Below, piece by piece: positions 45,062 through 53,127 of a DNA stretch of 64,000 nt. This DNA is from Gemmatirosa kalamazoonensis. GTDB lineage: Bacteria; Gemmatimonadota; Gemmatimonadetes; Gemmatimonadales; Gemmatimonadaceae. Made by a program: the position numbers and the translations under genes. The notes below the pieces were generated by a model, which saw only the letters and a list, made by a program, of their open reading frames with translations, made no database searches and was not told where the DNA came from. Position 1 is the first letter of the stretch. Each line of letters begins with the position of its first letter. The DNA is taken from the NCBI RefSeq assembly GCF_000522985.1, contig NZ_CP007130.1, positions 310,001-374,000 of the forward strand, read 5' to 3'.

Positions 45062-46377
45062 GTGACCGCGATCGAGCTCCCGCCGACGGCAGAACGGACG
45101 CACGATGCGGCTCGCCACGTCGTTCCGTACGGCGCGTGCGCGCTCATCGGGCTCGGCGGGCTCTTCGCCGGCGTCACCGGTCCGCTCCTCAGCGCCTTCA
45201 TCCCGGGGCTCGTGCGCGACGTGCTCGGCGAGCACCGCACCGCCATCGGCGCCGTCATGGCGATCGACAACGTGCTGCTCCTCGCGCTCGTCCCGTGGGC
45301 GGGGCCTGCATCGGACCGCGCCGCCGCTCACGGGCGTGGTCGACTGCCGCTCGTCACCGCGGCGATGCTGCTCTCGGCGCTCGGCATGGCGCTCCTTCCC
45401 GAGACGCGCGGGCTCGGCCTCCCGACGCTCGTCGCCGCGCTCGTCCTGCTGTACGTGGGAATCAACGTGCAGCGCGCGCCGCTGCAGGCGCTCGTCGCCG
45501 ACCTCGTGCCGTCGCGCTGGCGCTCGCTCGCGACGGGGTCGGTCACGTTCCAGATGTGCGTCGGCGCGATCGCGTTCCTGATGCTCGGCCACGCGCTCGG
45601 GATGCGGCCCGCGTTCTGGATCGCGGCGGTCACGGTGCTCGGCATCGCCGCGGCGCTCGCGCTCGGCCTCCGTGAGTCGCCGCGCCCGATGACGAGCGAG
45701 GTGGACGCCGAGGCGGCGGACGTGTCGTTCCGATCGCTCGCCGAGGCCGCGTGGAGCGCGGTGCGCGGCACGGTGCCCGGGATGCGCCCGATCTTCCTCG
45801 CCGCGCTGCTGCTGCAGCTCACCTTCCAGACGTTCACCACCTGGTACGCGCTGCACGCCGCCGACCGCTTCGGTGGCGGGGGGCCGATGCGACGATCGGC
45901 TTCATCGCGTGGGCGGTCGGCGGCGTGCTCGGCGCGCTGCCGGCCGGCGTGGTGGGGACGCGTATCGGGCGACGGAACGCCATGCTCGCGGGGCTCGTCG
46001 TCATGGCCGCGAGCCTGCTGGCGCTCGACCGCGTCGCCACGCTCGGCCAGGCGGTGCCGCTGCTCGCGCTCGCGTCGGCCGCCTGGACGTTCCCGCAGGT
46101 GAACGCCTACCCGCTGTTCGTCGAGCCCGTGCCCCGCGAGCGCCGCGGGGTGCTGGCGTCGGTGTTCCTGCTGTGCATGGCGTTGGGCGGCGCGATCGGC
46201 GACCCGCTGAACGGGCGCCTGTTCGACTGGTTCGGCGGCTACCGCGCGCTGTTCCTGCTCATGGCGTGCTACACGGCACTCGCGTGCGTGGCGGTGCTGC
46301 GCGTGCCGCGCGGCGCCGGTGAAGCGGACACCGGGGCGCCGGCCGACGCCCGCACCGTGCTGGCGCCCGCCGAGTGA
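45062..46377 (+). pseudogene. MFS transporter, single-base frameshift in a G run
   Basis: The N-terminal part (about 12 kb-scale MFS fold) reads well from a GTG at 45062 (or 45011) to FQTFTTWYALHAADRFGGGG. Then the frame changes and the rest continues as ADATIGFIAWAVGGVLGALP to a stop at 46375-46377. The switch falls in GGGGGG at 45878-45883; seven Gs would give an unbroken reading frame. Helices and loops of both parts match a sugar- or drug-transport MFS of about 440 residues. The change may be a sequencing error, a true mutation or phase variation. It ends 62 bp before the selenoprotein candidate. Confidence 0.8.
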
Positions 46378-46439
46378 GCGCTCGACCGAGCGCGAAGCCG
46401 ATGCGTCGTGTAGTGCCACCCGAGATGACGAGGACGTAC

Positions 46440-47033
46440 ATGGAGCCGATGTTCCTGCCCGGAGTCGAGGGAGACCCCAAGCCCGGTGCATACGCCGACC
46501 TGATCGCGCAGATGCGGCCGACGGGGAGCGAGTACCCGCAGATCTGGCATCTCTTCGCCTACCTGCCTAACGCCACGCAGCATCTCGGCCGCTTCACGCA
46601 GGAGATCCTGCGCGGGCCCGCGCCGCTGTCGCCGGGACTGCGGGAGCTGATCGCGGCGTACACGTCGCAGCGCAACCACTGTCCGTTCTGAATCGCCTCG
46701 CACGCCGCGGTCGCGGCGGAGCTGCTGGAGGACGAGGCGCTGGTGCAGGAGGTGCTCCACGACGCGCAGACGTCGCGCCTCGATGCTCGACACAAGGTGC
46801 TGTTCGCGTTCATCGACCGCGTGAACCACGACTCGCCCCGCATCACGGCGGACGACGTGGCGGCGGTGCGCGCCGCGGGCTGGACGGACGAGGCGCTGTA
46901 CTTCGCCATCACCGTCTGCGCGCTGTTCAACTTCTACAACCGCTGGATCGACGCCACCGGCGTGCACGCCATGTCGGAGGAGGCGCACCGCGCCGGCGGC
47001 AAGCGGAGCGCGCGGGGGTCGTACGCACGCTGA
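46440..47033 (+). CDS. AhpD/CMD-family peroxidase-related protein with an in-frame UGA, probable selenocysteine
   Basis: The full product is 197 residues if the UGA at 46689-46691 is read through. The upstream part ends with GLRELIAAYTSQRNHCPF and the downstream part begins IASHAAVAAELLEDEALV, in the same frame, with no other stop until 47031. Together they give CxxUxxxH (Cys81, Sec84, His88), matching the CxxCxxxH site of AhpD and other carboxymuconolactone decarboxylase-like proteins. The remainder (AGWTDEALYFAITVCALFNF, YNRWIDATGVHAMSEEAHR) is typical of the peroxidase-related subgroup. The start at 46440 has GAGGA seven bases upstream. Selenocysteine would lie at the attacking or resolving position of the active site. 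Confidence 0.85.
46692..46721 (+). promoter_or_regulatory. Putative bacterial SECIS element downstream of the UGA
   Basis: Right behind the UGA (46689-46691) lies CGCCGC (46703-46708), a GGTC tetraloop (46709-46712) and GCGGCG (46713-46718), a perfect 6-bp GC stem. A lower pairing CTC/GAG (46697-46699 with 46719-46721) extends it with a three-base bulge. The loop GGUC is the one of the E. coli fdhF SECIS, and 17 nt between UGA and the loop fit the range known for bacterial SECIS. SelB binding is inference. Confidence 0.7.
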
Positions 47034-47077
47034 CTGGCGCGCGACCGCGCCGCGCGAGGGGACGGCGGGTATCGCTC

Positions 47078-47106
47078 GTCAAACCCTGACGGCCGCCGCG
47101 CTGTCC
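47078..47106 (+). promoter_or_regulatory. Second copy of the GTCAAACCCTG ... CTGTCC element
   Basis: GTCAAACCCTG (47078-47088) and CTGTCC (47101-47106) start 23 bp apart, as at 6603-6631. The element is 72 bp upstream of the permease ATG at 47150. This copy supports a shared promoter for two of the four permease genes. The other two permease genes (13410 and 49583) do not show it. Confidence 0.4.
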
Positions 47107-47149
47107 CACCGCCGTTCGGCCGGACCCGTCCCGCTCCCGGAAGGCGCTC

Positions 47150-49561
47150 ATGAACGACCTGCGCTACAGCGTGCGCGCGCTGCGCCGCGACCTCCGCCTC
47201 ACCACGTTCGCCCTGCTCACGGTCGCGCTGGGCATCGGCGCGACGGTCACGGTGTTCAGCGTGATCGACGCGCTGCTGCTACGGCCCCTGCCGTTGCGCG
47301 AGGCCGAGCGGCTGATGTGGATCGCGAACGGCGACGCGTACGACCTCTCCATGCGCACGGCGCAGGTGCAGTACGTGTGGGCGCTCGAGCGCGACGGCCG
47401 CTCGCTCGTCGACGTCGCCGGCTACTCGGAGTTCTACGGCGTCGGCGACCACACGCTGACGAGCGGCGCCGGCGAGCCCGAGCGCCTAACGGGAGTCGAG
47501 GTCACGCGCGGCTTCTTCCCGCTGCTCGGCGTGTCCCCGATCGTCGGACGGCAGTTCACCGCCGACGAGGCGGTCGACGACGGGCCGCGCGTCGTGCTGC
47601 TGAGCCACCGCCTGTGGGCGCGGCGCTTCGCGTCGGACCGGGGCATCGTCGGCCGCGCGATCGTCCTCGACGGCGCGCCGGCCACCGTGGTCGGCGTGCT
47701 GCCGTCGACGTTCGACTTCGGGACGATCTTCGCGCCGGGGCGACAGGTGGACTACTACCGCCCGTTCCCGCTCACGGACAGGCGGAACAACCAGGGCAAC
47801 ACGCTCGCCCTGGTCGGCCGCATGCGCGCGGGTGCGACCGTCGCCGACGTGCAGCGCGAGGCGACCGTGATCGCCGAACGCGCGCGCCGCGACGGGGAGA
47901 CGCGCCGGCGCACGAACGAGTTCCACCCGATCGTGCGCGGGCTGCGGGACCATGTGAGCGGCGCGTTCCGCCCCGCGCTGCTCGTGCTCGCCGGCGGTGT
48001 GGCGCTCGTCATGCTCATGGTGTGCGCGAACCTCTCGAACCTGCTGCTCACGCGCGCCGCCGCCCGCGAGCGGGAGGTCGCGGTGCGCATCGCGTTGGGC
48101 GCGGGCCGCGCGCGGCTGCTGCGGCAGCTGCTCACCGAGAGCCTCGTGCTCGCCGGCGGGGGCGCGGCGCTCGGCCTGGGGCTCGCGTCAGGCGGCACGC
48201 TCGCGCTGTCGCGCACGCAGTCGGTCCGGCTGCCGCTGCTCGACCAGGTGCACGTGGACTGGATCGCGCTCGCGTTCACCGTGGGGGCGGCGGTGGTCAC
48301 GGGGCTGGTGTTCGGCCTCACGCCCGCGCTCCGCGTCTCCGCGCTGCGCGTCGACGAGAGCCTGAGGGATGCCGCGCGTGGCTCGACCGGCGGGCGGCAC
48401 GAGTGGACGCGCGCCGCCATCGTCGTGGCGGAGCTCGCGCTCACGTGCACGCTGCTCGTCGGCGCGGGGCTGCTGACCCGCAGCTTCGTGCGCGTGCTCG
48501 ACCAGGATCTGGGCTTCCGCCCCGAGCGCGCGGTCGCGCTTCGCATCGACCCGAGTCGGCGCTTCGCATCCGCGGGCGCGCGCGCCGCATACTTCGACGA
48601 GGCGCTTCGCCGCGTACGCGAGACGCCAGGCGTGCAGGCGGCGGGACTCACCGACGTGCTGCCGATGGGCTTCAACCGCATCTGGAACGTGGCGACCGAG
48701 CGCCCGGCGGCGCCGGACCGGCAGTTCCCGGCGTTCGTGCGCGTGGTGAGCGACGCGTACCTCCGCGCGATGGGCGTTCGCCTGCGCGCCGGGCGCGACT
48801 TCCTGCCGACCGACGACTCGGCGAGCGCGCCCGTCGCCATCGTGAACGCGGCGCTCGCACGGAAGCTGTGGCCGGGGCAGGATCCGTTAGGCCGCACCCT
48901 GCTCGGGTTCGGCGAGGCGCCGGCACGGGTCGTCGGCGTCGTGGAGGGCCTCCGCTACCAGTCCGTCGAGGAGGAGGCCGGGAGCGATCTGTACTTCCCG
49001 ATGCGGCAGATGCCGGACTACAGCGCCGTGTACGTCGTCGCGCGCGGTGCGCGGCCGGCGGCGGAGCTGGTCGCCGCGGTGCGCGCTGCGCTGCGCCCGA
49101 CGGATCCGACGCTCGCGCTCACCGAGGTGCGCACGCTGCAGGACATCGTCGACGCCTCGGTGTCGCCGCGCCGACTCATCGTGACGCTGCTCGCCGGCTT
49201 CGCCGCGTTCGCGCTCGTGCTCGCGTCGCTCGGCACCTACGCGGTAATCTCCTACGGCGTGGCGCAGCGGCGTCGCGAGATCGGCATCCGCATGGCGTTG
49301 GGCGCCACGCCGGCGCGCGTGCGCTCCACCGTCCTCTCGCGCACGCTGCGACTGACCGCGGCGGGGCTCGCGACGGGGCTGCTCGCGTCGTGGGCGCTCG
49401 GCCGGCTGCTCGGCGGGCTGCTGTACGGCGTCGGTGCGGGCGACCCGCTCACGTTCGCGGGCACGCTCGCCGTGCTCGCGCTCGTCGCTGCGGCGGCGGG
49501 GTGGCTTCCCGCGCGACGAGCGGCGCGGCAGAACCCGGCGAACGTGCTGCGCGCGCCGTGA
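47150..49561 (+). CDS. MacB/FtsX-type duplicated ABC permease (ADOP family)
   Basis: The 803-residue protein follows the permease plan: LTTFALLTVALGIGATVTVF, the first periplasmic core, the membrane cluster VLAGGVALVMLMVCANLSN, the helix IVVAELALTCTLLVGAGLL, the second core and the final membrane part with QRRREIGIRMALGATPARVRS. Its C-terminus (AARQNPANVLRAP) matches the family. GGAAGG precedes the ATG at 47150. It lies back to back with another permease gene that converges on it, and no ATPase gene is present. The GTTAGGC sites at 47484 and 48886 encode LT and LG in different codon registers. Confidence 0.9.
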   Translation: MNDLRYSVRALRRDLRLTTFALLTVALGIGATVTVFSVIDALLLRPLPLREAERLMWIANGDAYDLSMRTAQVQYVWALERDGRSLVDVAGYSEFYGVGDHTLTSGAGEPERLTGVEVTRGFFPLLGVSPIVGRQFTADEAVDDGPRVVLLSHRLWARRFASDRGIVGRAIVLDGAPATVVGVLPSTFDFGTIFAPGRQVDYYRPFPLTDRRNNQGNTLALVGRMRAGATVADVQREATVIAERARRDGETRRRTNEFHPIVRGLRDHVSGAFRPALLVLAGGVALVMLMVCANLSNLLLTRAAAREREVAVRIALGAGRARLLRQLLTESLVLAGGGAALGLGLASGGTLALSRTQSVRLPLLDQVHVDWIALAFTVGAAVVTGLVFGLTPALRVSALRVDESLRDAARGSTGGRHEWTRAAIVVAELALTCTLLVGAGLLTRSFVRVLDQDLGFRPERAVALRIDPSRRFASAGARAAYFDEALRRVRETPGVQAAGLTDVLPMGFNRIWNVATERPAAPDRQFPAFVRVVSDAYLRAMGVRLRAGRDFLPTDDSASAPVAIVNAALARKLWPGQDPLGRTLLGFGEAPARVVGVVEGLRYQSVEEEAGSDLYFPMRQMPDYSAVYVVARGARPAAELVAAVRAALRPTDPTLALTEVRTLQDIVDASVSPRRLIVTLLAGFAAFALVLASLGTYAVISYGVAQRRREIGIRMALGATPARVRSTVLSRTLRLTAAGLATGLLASWALGRLLGGLLYGVGAGDPLTFAGTLAVLALVAAAAGWLPARRAARQNPANVLRAP

Positions 49562-49582
49562 CGCTCGCCGGCGAGCGCCCCG

Positions 49583-52342
49583 CTACTGTGAGCGCAGCGC
49601 CTCCAACGGCCCCACGCGCGCCGCTCGTCGCGCCGGCAGATAGCTCGCGACGACCGCCGTCGCCACGAGCACCACGATCGCGACGCCGAGCGACGGCAGA
49701 TCCAGCGGTCCGACCCCGAAGAGCTGCGCTCGGATGAGCCGGGTCGCCGCGAGCCCCGCCGGCACACCGATGACGACGCCGAGAACGGTGACGCGCAGCG
49801 CCTCGCCGAGCACCATCCTCGTCACGTCGCCCGGCGCCGCGCCGAGCGCCTCGCGCAATCCGAACTCGCCCGTGCGCTGGCTGGTCGAATACGCCGTGAC
49901 CCCGTACAGCCCGAGTGCCGCGAGCACCAGCGCGACGACGGAGAAGCACGTCGTCACGCGCACGAGCAGCACGTCCTTGGACACCGTCCCGCGCACGAGA
50001 TCGTTCACCGGATCGACGAAGATCGGCAGGGTGCCGTCGACGTCCTCGATCGCGCGACGGATCGGGAGCGCGAGGCGCGCAGGATCGCCGCGCACGTGCA
50101 CCGCGAGCTTCGCCTGCCCCGTCTCGCCCGCGTTCGGATCGCTGAAGACGACGTACATCTCGCGAGGCGGCGTGCGGCGCACGTCGCGGCTCCGAAAGTC
50201 CCGCACGACGCCAACGATGGTATGTGGGACGCCGTCGATCGTGACCGTGGCGCCGAGCGGATCGCGAGCACCGAAGTATCGCTTCGCCATCGTCTCGTTG
50301 ATCACGGTGGCGGGTGGGCCCCCTCCGAGATCGCGCGGCTCGATGTCGCGGCCGCGAATCAGCCGCGCGCCGATCGCATGGAGGAAGCTCGGGCCGACGC
50401 GATCGAGCGAGACGAGGCGCTCCGAATCCGCCTGTGGAACGAAGCCCGACACGTCGACGTGATAGCCGGACGCGCCGCCGCTGAACAATCCGTGATCGGC
50501 GAACGCGACCGCATCCACGCCGGGCACCCGGCCGACGCTCTCCGCGAGGTCGCGGCGGAGCTGCGCCAGGCGCGCCCCCACGTACGGCGAGCGCGCCGTT
50601 CGCACACGCACGGCGACGACGTGATCGCGATCGACGCCGATGTCGCTGTGCAGGAGCTGCTGCATGCTGCGCACGAGCAGGCCGCCGCCGATGAGCAGCA
50701 GCATCGACAACGCGATCTGCGCCACGACGAGCCCGCGCCCGAACGGCACGCTCACTCGCTGGCCGACGCGTGCCGCGCCCGTGAGGCTGCGTCCCTGCGA
50801 CCGCAGCGACGTCGCGAGGTCGACGCGCGTCGCACGGAGCGCGGGCAGGAGGCCGAAGAGCAACACGCACGCGAGCGTCGTCGTCGCCGTGAAGGCGAGC
50901 ACGCGCGCGTTGGGCGTCGTGTCGACGACGACCGGATTCGCGGCGCTGCTCACGCTCGCGAGCAGCACCCGGCTACCCCACGCCGCGGCGAACAGCCCGA
51001 GCACGCTCGACACGATCGCGAGCACGGCACCCTCGACCAGCATCTGCTGGATCAACCGTCCGCGGCCGCCGCCAAGCGTCATGCGCAGCGTCATCTCGCG
51101 GTTGCGGCCGACGATGCGCGCGAGCATCAGGCTCGACACGTTCGCGCAGACGACGAGAATGACGAGGCCGACCGCCGCCATCAGCACCCACAGCGCCTTG
51201 CCGTACTCGGCGCGCCGCTCGGAGAAGCCGAGCGCGCCCGACACGACGTGGATCGGCGTGTCCTTCAGGCCCTGCTCGAACTCCGCGAGGTCGCGACCAG
51301 CGAGATGCTCGCGAATCGCGTTCGCCTCGATCGCGCCGATCCGCTGACGTGCCGTCTCGAGCGTGACGCCCGGTCTGAGGCGCCCCATCATCACGACCCA
51401 CGACCAGCCGCGGTCGTCCAGCAGATTCATCTTCGGCTGGATCACGGGATCCATCATCATCGGCAGCCAGAAGTCCTGCGGCTGGCCGACGATGTCGCCG
51501 TCGAATCCCGGCGGCGTGACGCCGACGATCGTCACGGCGACGTCGTTCACGCGCATCACGCTGCCGATCGCGGAGCGCAACCCCGAGAAGCGGCGCTGCC
51601 AGTAGTCGTACGCGAGGACGGCGACGGGATCCTGGCCCGGCGTCTCGTCCTCGGCCGCGGTGAACGTGCGCCCGGCGTAGGCGCGCACGCCGAGCACGGA
51701 GAAGAAGTTGCCGGTCACGAATCGCGCGTGCGGCTGCTCCGCCGTCGTGCCGGTGCCCGACCCGATCTGCACGTCGATCGGGCCCGACCATCCGCTCGCG
51801 TACATGTCGGTGAACACCGTGTTGCGGGCGCGCACGTCCTCATAGAGCGGGAACGACACGTAGTCGGTGAGTGGCGAGCCGACGTTGTTCGTGTTCACCG
51901 CCGCGGGGTCGCTCACGATCACGAGCTGCTCGGGATGCGGCACCGGAAGCGGGCGCAGCACGAGCGCGTCGACGAGGGTGAAGATCGCCGTGTTCGCGCC
52001 GATGCCGAGGGCGAGCGTGGCGACGACCGTCAGCGTGAACGCGGGACGGGACCTCAGCGCACGGATGGCGTGGCGCAGGTCGCGCAGGATGGACTCGAGC
52101 GGCACGGTGCCGCGCATCCGGCGGCTCGCCTCCTTCACGCGGCCCGGGTGCCCGAACTCGGCGCGCGCGCGGCGTCGCGCTTCGTCGCGCGGGAGCCCCG
52201 CGCGCTCGTGGCGCTCGGCCTCGCGATCGAGGTGGAAGCGCAGCTCCGCGTCCAGCTCCCGCTCCAGCACGTCGCGATCGAACAGCGCGCGCAGTCGGTA
52301 GCGCACGTCGCTCCAGATCTCGCTCCAGAACTCTCCCGGCAT
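49583..52342 (-). CDS. MacB/FtsX-type duplicated ABC permease with N-terminal prefix domain
   Basis: The 919-residue protein is longer than the three others because of an N-terminal cytosolic prefix of about 85 residues (EIWSDVRYRLRALFDRDVL, then ELDAELRFHLDREAERHERA, then DEARRRARAEFGHPGRVKEA), a domain often found on such permeases in Acidobacteria and thought to link to PadR-type regulators. The membrane parts follow (TVVATLALGIGANTAIFTLV and QIALSMLLLIGGGLLVRSM). The C-terminus has TGEFGLREALGAAPGDVTRM. No GTTAGGC site lies in this gene. It converges on the permease at 47150. Confidence 0.9.
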   Translation of the reverse strand: MPGEFWSEIWSDVRYRLRALFDRDVLERELDAELRFHLDREAERHERAGLPRDEARRRARAEFGHPGRVKEASRRMRGTVPLESILRDLRHAIRALRSRPAFTLTVVATLALGIGANTAIFTLVDALVLRPLPVPHPEQLVIVSDPAAVNTNNVGSPLTDYVSFPLYEDVRARNTVFTDMYASGWSGPIDVQIGSGTGTTAEQPHARFVTGNFFSVLGVRAYAGRTFTAAEDETPGQDPVAVLAYDYWQRRFSGLRSAIGSVMRVNDVAVTIVGVTPPGFDGDIVGQPQDFWLPMMMDPVIQPKMNLLDDRGWSWVVMMGRLRPGVTLETARQRIGAIEANAIREHLAGRDLAEFEQGLKDTPIHVVSGALGFSERRAEYGKALWVLMAAVGLVILVVCANVSSLMLARIVGRNREMTLRMTLGGGRGRLIQQMLVEGAVLAIVSSVLGLFAAAWGSRVLLASVSSAANPVVVDTTPNARVLAFTATTTLACVLLFGLLPALRATRVDLATSLRSQGRSLTGAARVGQRVSVPFGRGLVVAQIALSMLLLIGGGLLVRSMQQLLHSDIGVDRDHVVAVRVRTARSPYVGARLAQLRRDLAESVGRVPGVDAVAFADHGLFSGGASGYHVDVSGFVPQADSERLVSLDRVGPSFLHAIGARLIRGRDIEPRDLGGGPPATVINETMAKRYFGARDPLGATVTIDGVPHTIVGVVRDFRSRDVRRTPPREMYVVFSDPNAGETGQAKLAVHVRGDPARLALPIRRAIEDVDGTLPIFVDPVNDLVRGTVSKDVLLVRVTTCFSVVALVLAALGLYGVTAYSTSQRTGEFGLREALGAAPGDVTRMVLGEALRVTVLGVVIGVPAGLAATRLIRAQLFGVGPLDLPSLGVAIVVLVATAVVASYLPARRAARVGPLEALRSQ

Positions 52343-52443
52343 CGGCGCGTCCCTCGCTGTGCACCCGCCCGCACGATGGGCTGCTTCTTGTAGAAGCGCA
52401 AGGGGAGAGCCGGAACATTCGTCGTGCCGGCGGGAACCATCCG

Positions 52444-53118
52444 TTAGGCGCGCGACGCCGTCGCGAGGTAGAGCGTGTGCGTCGGACCGCCGGCGTCGTG
52501 CGCGCGCACGCGCACCGAGCGGACCTCCAGGCCGGCGCGGCGCAGCACCGCGGCGAAGCGCGGGTCGTCGCTCGCCGACCAGTAGGCGAGCGTCCCGCCG
52601 GGCCGCAGCGCGGCGACGGCGGCCGCCACGCCGGGCGCCGCGTACAGCCGCGCGTTCGTCGCCGTCGACATCGCCTCGGCGCCGTTGTCGATGTCGAGCA
52701 GGATCGCGTCGAACGCCGCCCGATGCGCGCGGATGACGTTCGCCACGTCGTCATGCACGACGCGCGTGCGCGGGTCGCGCATCGCCGGCGCGGAGAGGTC
52801 GTACGCGGGATCCGCGTTCCACGCGATCACCTCGGCCAGCAGCTCCGCGACGAGCACCTCGGCGTCGTCGCGGAGCACGCGGAGCGCGGCCTTCAGCGTG
52901 AAGCCGAGCCCGAGCCCGCCGATGAGCACGCGCGCTTGTGCAACGTCGCGGAGCGGGGCGCACGCGAGCTCGGCGAGCCGGTCCTCGGAATGGTGCCGCC
53001 GGGTCGACATCAGCTCGACGCCGGCCGCGCGGAGGAGGTACGCGCCGTCGTGGCGATAGAGCACGATCTCGGTGCCGTCCGGCGTCCGCGCCGCGGCGAG
53101 GCGCTCCGTGCGCTTCAT
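52444..53118 (-). CDS. Spermidine-synthase-like SAM-binding protein
   Basis: The 224-residue protein has the aminopropyltransferase/methyltransferase fold: VLIGGLGLGFTLKAALRVL (the nucleotide-binding GxGxG region), LLAEVIAWNADPAY, FDAILLDIDNGAEAM and LRPGGTLAYWSASDDPRF. It is shorter than SpeE at the N-terminus and lacks the clear substrate-gate residues, so it may be a methyltransferase or a polyamine-synthase relative. The stop codon TAA lies within a GTTAGGC site at 52443. The next gene upstream, GH5, ends 10 bp before its start. Confidence 0.75.
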   Translation of the reverse strand: MKRTERLAAARTPDGTEIVLYRHDGAYLLRAAGVELMSTRRHHSEDRLAELACAPLRDVAQARVLIGGLGLGFTLKAALRVLRDDAEVLVAELLAEVIAWNADPAYDLSAPAMRDPRTRVVHDDVANVIRAHRAAFDAILLDIDNGAEAMSTATNARLYAAPGVAAAVAALRPGGTLAYWSASDDPRFAAVLRRAGLEVRSVRVRAHDAGGPTHTLYLATASRA

Positions 53119-53127
53119 CGGGCTCGC

